Shown: piece after piece, positions 12,963-26,279 of the stretch | Layout: each line of letters starts with the position of its first letter | Position numbering within the stretch: position 1 is the stretch's first letter | Assembly: GCA_030268105.1 (NCBI GenBank) | Contig: BSDZ01000091.1 | Location: forward strand, 186,001 to 250,000 | Direction: 5' to 3' | DNA: 64,000 nucleotides | Source of the DNA: Volvox africanus | Lineage: Eukaryota > Chlorophyta > Chlorophyceae > Chlamydomonadales > Volvocaceae | Translations under genes and position numbers: made by a program | Notes under the pieces: model-generated | Database searches by the model: none | Told to the model about the DNA's origin: nothing | The model's input: only the letters and a program-made list of their open reading frames with translations

Positions 12963-15172
12963 TTGGCGTCGTTGGTGGCGGTGGCGTTGATGGCGTTGGT
13001 GGCGTTGGTGGCGTGGATGGAGGCGTTGGTTGCGTTGGTGGCGTTGGTGGCGGTGTTGGTGGTGGTGGCGGCTGTGGCTGTGGTTGCGGTGATGGCGGCG
13101 TTGGTGGCAGCGATGTCAGTGATGGCGGACGTGGCTTTGGTGGCGGACGTGACTTTGGTGGCGTTGGTGGCGGGGCTGGAGGCGTTGGTGGCAATGGTGG
13201 CGTTGGTGGCGTTGATGGAGGTGTTGGTGGTGTTGATGGAGGCGTTGGTGGCGTTGGTGGCGGTGTTGGTGGTGGTGGCGGTGTTGGTGGTGGTGGCGGC
13301 TGTGGCGGTGGTAGCGGTGGTGGTGGCGGTGCTCGCGGCGATGTCGGTGATGGCGTTGGTGGCGTTGATGGCGTTGATGGCGGTGTTGGTGGTGGTGGCG
13401 TTGGTGGCGCTGGTGGCGTTGGTGGAGGCGTTGGTGGCGTTGGTGGCGTTGGTGGTGGCGTTGGTGGTGGCGTGACGGTTTGTGGGGAACGTGGCGCTGG
13501 TGGTGCTAATGGCGGTGTCGGCGGTTGCGGCGGTGGTGGCTTTGACTGCGTTGGTGGCGTTGGTGGCGTTGGTGGTGGCGTTGGTGGTGGCGTGACGGTT
13601 TGTGGGGAACGTGGCGCTGGTGGTGCTAATGGCGGTGTCGGCGGTTGCGGCGGTGGTGGCTTTGACTGCGTTGGTGGCGTTGGTGGCGTTGGCGTTGGTG
13701 GCGTTGGCGGCGTTGGTTGCGTTGGTGGCGGTGTTGGTGGTGGTGGCGGCGGCGGTGGCGGCGATGTCAGTGATGGCGGACGTGGCGGACGTGGCGGTGG
13801 TGGCGATGGTGGCAGTGGTGACGTTGATGTCGGTGATGGCGGAAGTGGTTTTGGTGGCGGACGTGGCGTTGGTGGCGTTGGAGGCGTTGGTGGCGTTGGA
13901 GGCGTTGGTGGCGTTGGTGGCAATAGTGGCGTTGGTGGTGGCGTTACGGTTTGTGGCGAACGTGGTGCTGATGGCGCTGATGGTTCTGATGGCGGTGTCG
14001 GCGTTTGTGGCGTTGGTGAGGTTGGTGGCGGTAGTTGCGTTTGTGGCTTTGACGGCGTTGGTGGCGTTGGTGGGGTTGGTGGCGATGGTGGAGGCGTTGG
14101 TGGAGGCGTTGATGGCGTTAGTGGCGTTGGTGGTGGCGTTACGGTTTGTGGCGAACGTGGTGCTGATGGCGCTGATGGTGCTGATGGCGGTGTCGGCGTT
14201 TGTGGCGTTGGTGAGGTTGTTGGCGGTAGTTGCGTTTGTGGCTTTGACGGCGTTGATGGCGTTGGTGGGGTTGGTGGCGTGTGTGGAGGCGTTGGTGGAG
14301 GCGTTGGTGGCGTTAGTGGCGTTGGTGGCGTTAGTGGCGTTGGTGGCGGTGTTGGTGGTGGTGGCGGTGTTGGTGGTGGTGGCGGCTGTGGCGGTGGTAG
14401 CGGTGGTGGCAGCGGTGCTCGCGGCGTTGTCGGTGATGGCGTTGGTGGCGTTGATGGCGTTAATGGCGGTGTTGGTGGTGGTGGCGTTGGTGGCGCTGGT
14501 GGCGTTGGTGGTGGCGTGACGGTTTGTGGGGAACATGGCGCTGGTGGTGCAGATGGCGGTGTCGGCGGTTGCGGCGGTGGTGGCTTTGACGGCGTAGGTG
14601 GCGTTGGCGGCGTTAGTGGCTTTGGCGGCTTTGGTGTCGTTGGTGGCTTTGGTGGGGTTGGTGGCGTTGGTGGAGGCGTTGGTGGAGGCGTTGGTGGCGT
14701 TAGTGGCGTTGGTGGCGTTAGTGGCGTTGGTGGCGGTGTTGGTGGTGGTGGCGGTGTTGGTGGTGGTGGCGGCTGTGGCGGTGGTAGCAGTGGTGGTGGC
14801 GGTGCTCGCGGCGATGTCGGTGATGGCGTTGGTGGCGTTGATGGCGTTGATGGCGGTGTTGGTGGTGGTGGCGTTGGTGGCGCTGGTGGCGTTGGTGGAG
14901 GCGTTGGTGGCGTTGGTGGCGTTGGTGGTGGCGTTGGTGGTGGCGTGACGGTTTGTGGGGAACGTGGCGCTGATGGCGCTGATGGTGCTGATGGCGGTGT
15001 CGGCGTTTGTGGCGTTGGTGAGGTTGTTGGCGGTAGTTGCGTTTGTGGCTTTGAGGGCGTTGGGCGCGTTGGAGGCGTTGGTGTCGATGATGGCGGTGTC
15101 GTTGGTGTCGTTGGTGGCGTTGGTGGCGTTGGTGTAGGCGTTGGTGGCGTTGGTGGAGGCGTTGTTGAGTAG
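12963..15172. repeat. Satellite cassette 4 (about 2.2 kb)
   Basis: This cassette begins with the usual post-box block ending in GTGGATGGAGGCG. A 117-bp segment containing the ACGGTTTGTGGGGAACGTGG box is doubled at 13,472-13,706. The right boundary box at 15,167 is a unique variant (GAGTAGACGTCG) that puts TAG in the Gly-Gly-Val register. Confidence 0.8.
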
Positions 15173-18100
15173 ACGTCGTTGGTGGCGGTGGCGTTGATGG
15201 CGTTGGTGGCGTTGGTGGCGTGGATGGAGGCGTTGGTTGCGTTGGTGGCGTTGGTGGCGGTGTTGGTGGTGGTGGCGGCTGTGGCTGTGGTTGCAGTGAT
15301 GGCGGCGTTGGTGGCAGCGATGTCAGTGATGGCGGACGTGGCTTTGGTGGCGGACGTGACTTTGGTGGCGTTGGTGGCGGGGCTGGAGGCGTTGGTGGCA
15401 ATGGTGGCGTTGGTGGCGTTGATGGAGGTGTTGGTGGTGTTGATGGAGGCGTTGGTGGCGTTGGTGGCGGTGTTGGTGGTGGTGGCGGTGTTGGTGGTGG
15501 TGGCGGCTGTGGCGGTGGTAGCGGTGGTGGTGGCGGTGCTCGCGGCGATGTCGGTGATGGCGTTGGTGGCGTTGATGGCGTTGATGGCGGTGTTGGTGGT
15601 GGTGGCGTTGGTGGCGCTGGTGGCGTTGGTGGAGGCGTTGGTGGCGTTGGTGGCGTTGGTGGTGGCGTTGGTGGTGGCGTGACGGTTTGTGGGGAACGTG
15701 GCGCTGGTGGTGCTAATGGCGGTGTCGGCGGTTGCGGCGGTGGTGGCTTTGACTGCGTTGGTGGCGTTGGTGGCGTTGGCGTTGGTGGCGTTGGCGGCGT
15801 TGGTTGCGTTGGTGGCGGTGTTGGTGGTGGTGGCGGCGGCGGTGGCGGCGATGTCAGTGATGGCGGACGTGGCGGACGAGGCGGTGGTGGCGATGGTGGC
15901 AGTGGTGACGTTGATGTCGGTGATGGCGGAAGTGGTTTCGGTGGCGGACGTGGCGTTGGTGGCGTTGGTGGAGGCGTTGGTGGCGTTGGTGGCAATAGTG
16001 GCGTTGGTGGTGGCGTTACGGTTTGTGGCGAACGTGGTGCTGATGGCGCTGATGGTGCTGATGGCGGTGTCGGCGTTTGTGGCGTTGGTGAGGTTGTTGG
16101 CGGTAGTTGCGTTTGTGGCTTTGACGGCATTGGTGGCGTTGGTGGGGTTGGTGGCATTGGTGGAGGCGTTGGTGGAGGCGTTGGTGGCGTTAGTGGCGTT
16201 GGTGGCGTTAGTGGCGTTGGTGGCGGTGTTGGTGGTGGTGGCGGTGTTGGTGGTGGTGGCGGCTGTGGCGGTGGTAGCGGTGGTGGCAGCGGTGCTCGCG
16301 GCGTTGTCGGTGATGGCGTTGGTGGCGTTGATGGCGTTGATGGCGGTGTTGGTGGTGGTGGCGTTGGTGGCGCTGGTGGCGTTGGTGGAGGCGTTGGTGG
16401 CGTTGGTGGCGTTGGTGGTGGCGTTGGTGGCGTTAGTGGCGTTGGTGGCGGTGTTGGTGGTGGTAGCGGTGTTGGTGGTGGTGGCGGCTGTGGCGGTGGT
16501 AGCGGTGGTGGCAGCGGTGCTCGCGGCGTTGTCGGTGATGGCGTTGGTGGCGTTGATGGCGTTGATGGCGGTGTTGGTGGTGGTGGCGTTGGTGGCGCTA
16601 GTGGCGTTGGTGGTGGCGTGACGGTTTGTGGGGAACATGGCGCTGGTGGTGCAGATGGCGGTGTCGGCGGTTGCGGCGGTGGTGGCTTTGACAGCGTTGG
16701 TGGCGTTGGCGGCGTTAGTGGCTTTGGCGGCTTTGGTGTCGTTGGTGGCTTTGGTGGGGTTGGTGGCGTTGGTGGAGGCGTTGGTGGAGGCGTTGGTGGC
16801 GTTAGTGGCGTTGGTGGCGGTGTTGGTGGTGGTGGCGGTGTTGGTGGTGGTGGCGGCTGTGGCGGTGGTAGCGGTGGTGGTGGCGGTGCTCGCGACGATG
16901 TCGGTGATGGTGTTGGTGGCGTTGATGGCGTTGATGGGGGTGTTGGTGTTGGTGGCGTTTGTGGCGCTGGTGGCGTTGGTGGAGGCGTTGGTGGCGTTGG
17001 TGGCGTTGGTGGTGGCGTTGGTGGTGGCGTGACGGTTTGTGGGGAACGTGGCGCTGGTGGTGCTAATGGCGGTGTCGGCGGTTGCGGCGGTGGTGGCTTT
17101 GACTGCGTTGGTGGCGTTGGTGGCGTTGGCGTTGGTGGCGTTGGCGGCGTTGGTTGCGTTGGTGGCGGTGTTGGTGGTGGTGGCGGCGGCGGTGTCGGCG
17201 ATGTCAGTGATGGCGGACGTGGCGGACGTGGCGGTGGTGGCGATGGTGGCAGTGGTGACGTTGATGTCGGTGATGGCGGAAGTGGTTTTGGTGGCGGACG
17301 TGGCGTTGGTGGCGTTGGTGGAGGCGTTGGTGGCGTTGGTGGCGGTAGTGGCGTTGGTGGTGGCGTTACGGTTTGTGGCGAACGTGGTGCTGATGGCGCT
17401 GATGGTGCTGATGGCGGTGTCGGCGTTTGTGGCGTTGGTGAGGTTGGTGGCGGTAGTTGCGTTTGTGGCTTTGACGGCGTTGGTGGCGTTGGTGGGGTTG
17501 GTGGCGATGGTGGAGGCGTTGGTGGAGGCGTTGGTGGCGTTAGTGGCGTTGGTGGTGGCGTTACGGTTTGTGGCGAACGTGGTGCTGATGGCGCTGATGG
17601 TGCTGATGGCGGTGTCGGCGTTTGTGGCGTTGGTGAGGTTGTTGGCGGTAGTTGCGTTTGTGGCTTTGACGGCGTTGGTTGCGTTGGTGGGGTTGGTGGC
17701 GTTGGTGGAGGCGTTGGTGGAGGCGTTGGTGGCGTTAGTGGCGTTGGTGGCGTTAGTGGCGTTGGTGGCGGTGTTGGTGGTGGTGGCGGTGTTGGTGGTG
17801 GTGGCGGCTGTGGCGGTGGTAGCGGTGGTGGCAGCGGTCCTCGCGGCGTTGTCGGTGATGGCGTTGGTGGCGTTGATGGCGTTGATGGCGGTGTTGGTGG
17901 TGGTGGCGTTGGTGGCGCTGGTGGCGTTGGTGGTGGCGTGACGGTTTGTGGGGAACATGGCGCTGGTGGTGCAGATGGCGGTGTCGGCGGTTGCGGCGGT
18001 GGTGGCTTTGACGGCGTTGGTGGCGTTGGCGGCGTTAGTGGCTTTGGCGGCTTTGGTGTCGTTGGTGGCTTTGGTGGGGTTGGTGGCGTTGGTGGAGGCG

Positions 18101-21100
18101 TTGGTGGAGGCGTTGGTGGCGTTAGTGGCGTTGGTGGCGGTGTTGGTGGTGGTGGCGGTGGTGGTGGTGGTGGCGGCTGTGGCGGTGGTAGCAGTGGTGG
18201 TGGCGGTGCTCGCGGCGATGTCGGTGATGGCGTTGGTGGCGTTGATGGCGTTGATGGCGGTGTTGGTGGTGGTGGCGTTGGTGGCGCTGGTGGCGTTGGT
18301 GGAGGCGTTGGTGGCGTTGGTGGCGTTGGTGGTGGCGTTGGTGGTGGCGTGACGGTTTGTGGGGAACGTGGCGCTGGTGGTGCTAATGGCGGTGTCGGCG
18401 GTTGCGGCGGTGGTGGCTTTGACTGCGTTGGTGGCGTTGGTGGCGTTGGCGTTGGTGGCGTTGGCGGCGTTGGTTGCGTTGGTGGCGGTGTTGGTGGTGG
18501 TGGCGGCGGCGGTGGCGGCGATGTCAGTGATGGCGGACGTGGCGGACGTGGCGGTGGTGGCGATGGTGGCAGTGGTGACGTTGATGTCGGTGATGGCGGA
18601 AGTGGTTTTGGTGGCGGACGTGGCGTTGGTGGCGTTGGTGGAGGCGTTGGTGGCGTTGGTGGCGGTAGTGGCGTTGGTGGTGGCGTTACGGTTTGTGGCG
18701 AACGTGGTGCTGATGGCGCTGATGGTGCTGATGGCGGTGTCGGCGTTTGTGGCGTTGGTGAGGTTGGTGGCGGTAGTGGCGTTTGTGGCTTTGACGGCGT
18801 TGGTGGCGTTGGTGGGGTTGGTGGCGTTGGTGGAGGCGTTGGTGGAGGCGTTGGTGGCGTTAGTGGCGTTGGTGGCGTTAGTGGCGTTGGTGGCGGTGTT
18901 GGTGGTGGTGGCGGTGTTGGTGGTGGTGGCGGCTGTGGCGGTGGTAGCGGTGGTGGCAGCGGTGCTCGCGGCGATGTCGGTGATGGCGTTGGTGGCGTTG
19001 ATGGCGTTGATGGCGGTGTTGGTGGTGGTGGCGTTGGTGGCGCTGGTGGCGTTGGTGGTGGCGTGACGGTTTGTGGGGAACATGGCGCTGGTGGTGCAGA
19101 TGGCGGTGTCTGCGGTTGCGGCAGTGGTGGCTTTGACGGCGTTGGTGGCGTTGGCTGCGTTAGTGGCTTTGGCGGCTTTGGTGTCGTTGGTGGCTTTGGT
19201 GGGGTTGGTGGCGTTGGTGGAGGCGTTGGTGGAGGCGTTGGTGGCGTTAGTGGCGTTGGTGGCGTTAGTGGCGTTGGTGGCGGTGTTGGTGGTGGTGGCG
19301 GTGTTGGTGGTGGTGGCGGCTGTGGCGGTGGTAGCGGTGGTGGTGGCGGTGCTCGCGGCGATGTCGGTGATGGCGTTGGTGGCGTTGATGGCGTTGATGG
19401 CGGTGTTGGTGGTGGTGGCGTTGGTGGCGCTGGTGGCGTTGGTGGTGGCGTTGGTGGCGTTGGTGGCGTTGGTGGTGGCGTTGGTGGTGGCGTGACGGTT
19501 TGTGGGGAACGTGGCGCTGGTGGTGCTAATGGCGGTGTCGGCGGTTGCGGCGGTGGTGGCTTTGACTGCGTTGGTGGCGTTGGTGGCGTTGGCGTTGGTG
19601 GCGTTGGCGGCGTTGGTTGCGTTGGTGGCGGTGTTGGTGGTGGTGGCGGCGGCGGTGGCGGCGATGTCAGTGATGGCGGACGTGGCGGACGTGGCGGTGG
19701 TGGCGATGGTGGCAGTGGTGACGTTGATGTCGGTGATGGCGGAAGTGGTTTTGGTGGCGGACGTGGCGTTGGTGGCGTTGGTGGAGGCGTTGGTGGCGTT
19801 GGTGGCGGTAGTGGCGTTGGTGGTGGCGTTACGGTTTGTGGCGAACGTGGTGCTGATGGCGCTGATGGTGCTGATGGCGGTGTCGGCGTTTGTGGCGTTG
19901 GTGAGGTTGGTGGCGGTAGTTGCGTTTGTGGCTTTGACGGCGTTGGTGGCGTTGGTGGGGTTGGTGGCGATGGTGGAGGCGTTGGTGGAGGCGTTGGTGG
20001 CGTTAGTGGCGTTGGTGGTGGCGTTACGGTTTGTGGCGAACGTGGTGCTGATGGCGCTGATGGTGCTGATGGCGGTGTCGGCGTTTGTGGCGTTGGTGAG
20101 GTTGTTGGCGGTAGTTGCGTTTGTGGCTTTAACGGCGTTGGTGGCGTTGGTGGGGTTGGTGGCGTTGGTGGAGGCGTTGGTGGAGGCGTTGGTGGCGTTA
20201 GTGGCGTTGGTGGCGTTAGTGGCGTTGGTGGCGGTGTTGGTGGTGGTGGCGGTGTTGGTGGTGGTGGCGGCTGTGGCGGTGGTAGCGGTGGTGGCAGCGG
20301 TCCTCGCGGCGTTGTCGGTGATGGCGTTGGTGGCGTTGATGGCGTTGATGGCGGTGTTGGTGGTGGTGGCGTTGGTGGCGCTGGTGGCGTTGGTGGTGGC
20401 GTGACGGTTTGTGGGGAACATGGTGCTGATGGCGCTGATGGTGCTGATGGCGGTGTCGGCGTTTGTAGCGTTGGTGAGGTTGGTGGCGGTAGTGGCGTTT
20501 GTGGCTTTGACGGCGTTGGTGGCGTTGGTGGGGTTGGTGGCGATGGTGGAGGCGTTGGTGGAGGCGTTGGTGGCGTTAGTGGCGTTGGTGGTGGCGTTAC
20601 GGTTTGTGGCGAACGTGGTGCTGATGGTGCTGATGGTGCTGATGGCGGTGTCGGCGTTTGTGGCGTTGGTGAGGTTGTTGGCGGTAGTTGCGTTTGTGGC
20701 TTTGACGGCGTTGGTGGCGTTGGTGGGGTTGGTGGCGTTGGTGGAGGCGTTGGTGGAGGCGTTGGTGGCGTTAGTGGCGTTGGTGGCGTTAGTGGCGTTG
20801 GTGGCGGTGTTGGTGGTGGTGGCGGTGTTGGTGGTGGTGGCGGCTGTGGCGGTGGTAGCGGTGGTGGCAGCGGTGCTCGCGGCGTTGTCGGTGATGGCGT
20901 TGGTGGCGTTGATGGCGTTGATGGCGGTGTTGGTGGTGGTGGCGTTGGTGGCGCTGGTGGCGTTGGTGGTGGCGTGACGGTTTGTGGGGAACATGGCGCT
21001 GGTGGTGCAGATGGCGGTGTCGGCGGTTGCGGCGGTGGTGGCTTTGACGGCGTTGGTGGCGTTGGCGGCGTTAGTGGCTTTGGCGGCTTTGGTGTCGTTG

Positions 21101-24100
21101 GTGGCTTTGGTGGGGTTGGTGGCGTTGGTGGAGGCGTTGGTGGAGGCGTTGGTGGCGTTAGTGGCGTTGGTGGCGGTGTTGGTGGTGGTGGCGGTGTTGG
21201 TGGTGGTGGCGGCTGTGGCGGTGGTAGCGGTGGTGGTGGCAGTGCTCGCGGCGATGTCGGTGATGGCGTTGGTGGCGTTGATGGCGTTGATGGCGGTGTT
21301 GGTGGTGGTGGCGTTGGTGGCGCTGGTGGCGTTGGTGGAGGCGTTGGTGGCGTTGGTGGCGTTGGTGGTGGCGTTGGTGGTGGCGTGACGGTTTGTGGGG
21401 AACGTGGCGCTGGTGGTGCTAATGGCGGTGTCAGCGGTTGCGGCGGTGGTGGCTTTGACTGCGTTGGTGGCGTTGGTGGCGTTGGCGTTGGTGGCGTTGG
21501 CGGCTTTGGTTGTGTTGGTGGCGGTGTTGGTGGTGGTGGCGGCGGCGGTGGCGGCGATGTCAGTGATGGCGGACGTGGCGGACGTGGCGGTGGTGGCGAT
21601 GGTGGCAGTGGTGACGTTGATGTCGGTGATGGCGGAAGTGGTTTTGGTGGCGGACGTGGCGTTGGTGGTGTTGGTGGAGGCGTTGGTGGCGTTGGTGGCG
21701 GTAGTGGCGTTGGTGGTGGCGTTACGGTTTGTGGCGAACGTGGTGCTGATGGCGCTGATGGTGCTGATGGCGGTGTCGGCGTTTGTGGCGTTGGTGAGGT
21801 TGGTGGCGGTAGTTGCGTTTGTGGCTTTGACGGCGTTGGTGGCGTTGGTGGGGTTGGTGGCGATGGTGGAGGCGTTGGTGGAGGCGTTGGTGGCGTTAGT
21901 GGCGTTGGTGGTGGCGTTACGGTTTGTGGCGAACGTGGTGCTGATGGCGCTGATGGTGCTGATGGCGGTGTCGGCGTTTGTGGCGTTGGTGAGGTTGGTG
22001 GCGGTAGTTGCGTTTGTGGCTTTGACGGCGTTGGTGGCGTTGGTGGGGTTGGTGGCGTTGGTGGAGGCGTTGGTGGAGGCGTTGGTGGCGTTAGTGGCGT
22101 TGGTGGCGTTAGTGGCGTTGGTGGCGGTGTTGGTGGTGGTGGCGGTGTTGGTGGTGGTGGCGGCTGTGGCGGTGGTAGCGGTGGTGGCAGCGGTCCTCGC
22201 GGCGTTGTCGGTGATGGCGTTGGTGGCGTTGATGGCGTTGATGGCGGTGTTGGTGGTGGTGGCGTTGGTGGCGCTGGTGGCGTTGGTGGTGGCGTGACGG
22301 TTTGTGGGGAACATGGCGCTGGTGGTGCAGATGGCGGTGTCGGCGGTTGCGGCGGTGGTGGCTTTGACGGCGTTGGTGGCGTTGGCGGCGTTAGTGGCTT
22401 TGGCGGCTTTGGTGTCGTTGGTGGCTTTGGTGGGGTTGGTGGCGTTGGTGGAGGCGTTGGTGGAGGCGTTGGTGGCGTTAGTGGCGTTGGTGGCGGTGTT
22501 GGTGGTGGTGGCGGTGGTGGTGGTGGTGGCGGCTGTGGCGGTGGTAGCAGTGGTGGTGGCGGTGCTCGCGGCGATGTCGGTGATGGCGTTGGTGGCGTTG
22601 ATGGCGTTGATGGCGGTGTTGGTGGTGGTGGCGTTGGTGGCGCTGGTGGCGTTGGTGGAGGCGTTGGTGGCGTTGGTGGCGTTGGTGGTGGCGTTGGTGG
22701 TGGCGTGACGGTTTGTGGGGAACGTGGCGCTGGTGGTGCTAATGGCGGTGTCGGCGGTTGCGGCGGTGGTGGCCTTGACTGCGTTGGTGGCGTTGGTGGC
22801 GTTGGCGTTGGTGGCGTTGGCGGCGTTGGTTGCCTTGGTGGCGGTGTTGGTGGTGGTGGCGGCGGCGGTGGCGGCGATGTCAGTGATGGCGGACGTGGCG
22901 GACGTGGCGGTGGTGGCGATGGTGGCAGTGGTGACGTTGATGTCGGTGATGGCGGAAGTGGTTTTGGTGGCGGACGTGGCGTTGGTGGCGTTGGTGGAGG
23001 CGTTGGTGGCGTTGGTGGCGGTAGTGGCGTTGGTGGTGGCGTTACGGTTTGTGGCGAACGCGGTGCTGATGGCGCTCATGGTGCTGATGGCGGTGTCGGC
23101 GTTTGTAGCGTTGGTGAGGTTGGTGGCGGTAGTGGCGTTTGTGGCTTTGACGGCGTTGGTGGCGTTGGTGGGGTTGGTGGCGATGGTGGAGGCGTTGGTG
23201 GAGGCGTTGGTGGCGTTAGTGGCGTTGGTGGTGGCGTTACGGTTTGTGGCGAACGTGGTGCTGATGGCGCTGATGGTGCTGATGGCGGTGTCGGCGTTTG
23301 TGGCGTTGGTGAGGTTGTTGGCGGTAGTTGCGTTTGTGGCTTTGACGGCGTTGGTGGCGTTGGTGGGGTTGGTGGCGTTGGTGGAGGCGTTGGTGGAGGC
23401 GTTGGTGGCGTTAGTGGCGTTGGTGGCGTTAGTGGCGTTGGTGGCGGTGTTGGTGGTGGTGGCGGTGTTGGTGGTGGTGGCGGCTGTGGCGGTGGTAGCG
23501 GTGGTGGCAGCGGTGCTCGCGGCGTTGTCGGTGATGGCGTTGGTGGCGTTGATGGCGTTGATGGCGGTGTTGGTGGTGGTGGCGTTGGTGGCGCTGGTGG
23601 CGTTGGTGGTGGCGTGACGGTTTGTGGGGAACATGGCGCTGGTGGTGCAGATGGCGGTGTCGGCGGTTGCGGCGGTGGTGGCTTTGACGGCGTTGGTGGC
23701 GTTGGCGGCGTTAGTGGCTTTGGCGGCTTTGGTGTCGTTGGTGGCTTTGGTGGGGTTGGTGGCGTTGGTGGAGGCGTTGGTGGAGGCGTTGGTGGCGTTA
23801 GTGGCGTTGGTGGCGGTGTTGGTGGTGGTGGCGGTGTTGGTGGTGGTGGCGGCTGTGGCGGTGGTAGCGGTGGTGGTGGCGGTGCTCGCGGCGATGTCGG
23901 TGATGGCGTTGGTGGCGTTGATGGCGTTGATGGCGGTGTTGGTGGTGGTGGCGTTGGTGGCGCTGGTGGCGTTGGTGGAGGCGTTGATGGCGTTGGTGGC
24001 GTTGGTGGTGGCGTTGGTGGTGGCATGACGGTTTGTGGGGAACGTGGCGCTGGTGGTGCTAATGGCGGTGTCGGCGGTTGCGGCGGTGGTGGCTTTGACT

Positions 24101-25389
24101 GCGTTGGTGGCGTTGGTGGCGTTGGCGTTGGTGGCGTTGGCGGCTTTGGTTGTGTTGGTGGCGGTGTTGGTGGTGGTGGCGGCGGCGGTGGCGGCGATGT
24201 CAGTGATGGCGGACGTGGCGGACGTGGCGGTGGTGGCGATGGTGGCAGTGGTGACGTTGATGTCGGTGATGGCGGAAGTGGTTTTGGTGGCGGACGTGGC
24301 GTTGGTGGCGTTGGTGGAGGCGTTGGTGGCGTTGGTGGCGGTAGTGGCGTTGGTGGTGGCGTTACGGTTTGTGGCGAACGTGGTGCTGATGGCGCTGATG
24401 GTGCTGATGGCGGTGTCGGCGTTTGTGGCGTTGGTGAGGTTGGTGGCGGTAGTGGCGTTTGTGGCTTTGACGGCGTTGGTGGCGTTGGTGGGGTTGGTGG
24501 CGTTGGTGGAGGCGTTGGTGGAGGCGTTGGTGGCGTTAGTGGCGTTGGTGGCGTTAGTGGCGTTGGTGGCGGTGTTGGTGGTGGTGGCGGTGTTGGTGGT
24601 GGTGGCGGCTGTGGCGGTGGTAGCGGTGGTGGCGGCGGTGCTCGCGGCGATGTCAGTGATGGCGTTGGTGGCGTTGATGGCGTTGATGGCGGTGTTGGTG
24701 GTGGTGGCGTTGGTGGCGCTGGTGGCGTTGGTGGAGGCGTTGGTGGCGTTGGTGGCGTTGGTGGTGGCGTTGGTGGTGGCGTGACGGTTTGTGGGGAACG
24801 TGGCGCTGGTGGTGCTGATGGCGGTGTCGGCGGTTGCGGCGGTGGTGGCTTTGACTGCGTTGGTGGCGTTGGTGGCGTTGCCGTTGGTTGCGTTGGCGGC
24901 GTTGGTTGCGTTGGTGGCGGTGTTGGTGGTGGTGGCGGCGGCGGTGGCGGCGATGTCAGTGATGGCGGACGTGGCGGACGTGGCGGCGGTGGCGATGGTG
25001 GCAGTGGTGACGTTGATGTCGGTGATGGCGGAAGTGGTTTTGGTGGCGGACGTGGCGTTGGTGGCGTTGGAGGCGTTGGTGGCGTTGGAGGCGTTGGTGG
25101 CGTTGGTGGCGTTGGTGGCGTTGGTGTAGGCGTTGGTGGCGTTGGTGGCGTTGGTGGCGTTGGTGGTGGCGTGACGGTTTGTGGCAATGGTGGTGCTGAT
25201 GGCGGTGTCGGAGGTTGTGGCGTTGGTGAGGTTGGTGGCGGTAGTGGCGTTGGTGGCGTTGGAGGCGTTGGTGTCGTTGATGGCGGTGTCGTTGGTGGCG
25301 TTGGTGTCGTTGGTGGTGTTGGTGGAGGCGTTGGTGGCGTTGGTGGCGTTGGTGTAGGCGTTGGTGGCGTTGGTGGAGGCGTTGTTGAG
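15173..25389. repeat. Satellite cassette 5 with 1,320-bp higher-order repeat
   Basis: The longest cassette has no internal boundary box for about 10.2 kb. A 1,320-bp unit recurs: landmarks at 20,984, 22,304 and 23,624, and at 21,395, 22,715 and 24,035, keep that spacing, and an earlier pair at 16,628/17,948 and 17,039/18,359 has the same spacing. Between these sit related blocks with whole sub-blocks gained or lost (17,948 to 19,073 is 1,125 bp). Because register is kept over the whole cassette, a + frame of 3,484 codons and a - frame of 3,631 codons remain open here. Confidence 0.85.
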
Positions 25390-26279
25390 TTGGCGTCGTT
25401 GGTGGCGGTGGCGTTGATGGCGTTGGTGGCGTTGGTGGCGTGGATGGAGGCGTTGGTTGCGTTGGTGGTGGTGGTGGCGGTGTTGGTGGTGGTGGCGGCT
25501 GTGGAGGTGGTAGCGGTGGTGGCGGCGGTGCTCGCGGCGATGTCGGTGATGGCGTTGGTGGCGTTGATGGCGTTGATGGCGGTGTTGGTGGTGGTGGCGT
25601 TGGTGGCGCTGGTGGCGTTGGTGGAGGCGTTGGTGGCGTTGGTGGCGTTGGTGGTGGCGTTGGTGGTGGCGTGACGGTTTGTGGGGAACGTGGCGCTGGT
25701 GGTGCTGATGGCGGTGTCGGCGGTTGCGGCGGTGGTGGCTTTGACTGCGTTGGTGGCGTTGGTGGCGTTGCCGTTGGTTGCGTTGGCGGCGTTGGTTGCG
25801 TTGGTGGCGGTGTTGGTGGTGGTGGCGGCGGCGGTGGCGGCGATGTCAGTGATGGCGGACGTGGCGGACGTGGCGGCGGTGGCGATGGTGGCAGTGGTGA
25901 CGTTGATGTCGGTGATGGCGGAAGTGGTTTTGGTGGCGGACGTGGCGTTGGTGGCGTTGGAGGCGTTGGTGGCGTTGGAGGCGTTGGTGGCGTTGGTGGC
26001 GTTGGTGGCGTTGGTGTAGGCGTTGGTGGCGTTGGTGGCGTTGGTGGCGTTGGTGGTGGCGTGACGGTTTGTGGCAATGGTGGTGCTGATGGCGGTGTCG
26101 GAGGTTGTGGCGTTGGTGAGGTTGGTGGCGGAAGTGGCGTTGGTGGCGTTGGAGGCGTTGGTGTCGTTGATGGCGGTGTCGTTGGTGGCGTTGGTGTCGT
26201 TGGTGGTGTTGGTGGAGGCGTTGGTGGCGTTGGTGGCGTTGGTGTAGGCGTTGGTGGCGTTGGTGGAGGCGTTGTTGAG
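25390..26279. repeat. Satellite cassette 6 (890 bp, deleted form of the 1,756-bp unit)
   Basis: Box-to-box distance is 890 bp. Its start (to about 25,450) and its right part (from about 25,490) match the neighbouring 1,756-bp cassettes, and the 866 bp between them are missing. It therefore looks like an internal deletion derivative, or the ancestral short form, of the cassettes that follow. Confidence 0.8.

Noticed and set aside
8260..13475. Numerous Ala-Leu-Val frames of 60-300 codons that look like hydrophobic membrane proteins
   Set aside because: They are the second phase of the same repeat, cut at each GTGGCGTGACGG box by TGA; identical fragments recur wherever the box recurs, and most lack a true ATG start.
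15220..25674. A + strand gene for a 3,484-residue Gly-Gly-Val protein (elastin- or silk-like)
   Set aside because: The 9-mer has no stop codon in any of six frames, the antisense strand is equally open, the register rotates at every boundary box, and there is no start context, signal peptide or unique terminal domain tied to this frame.
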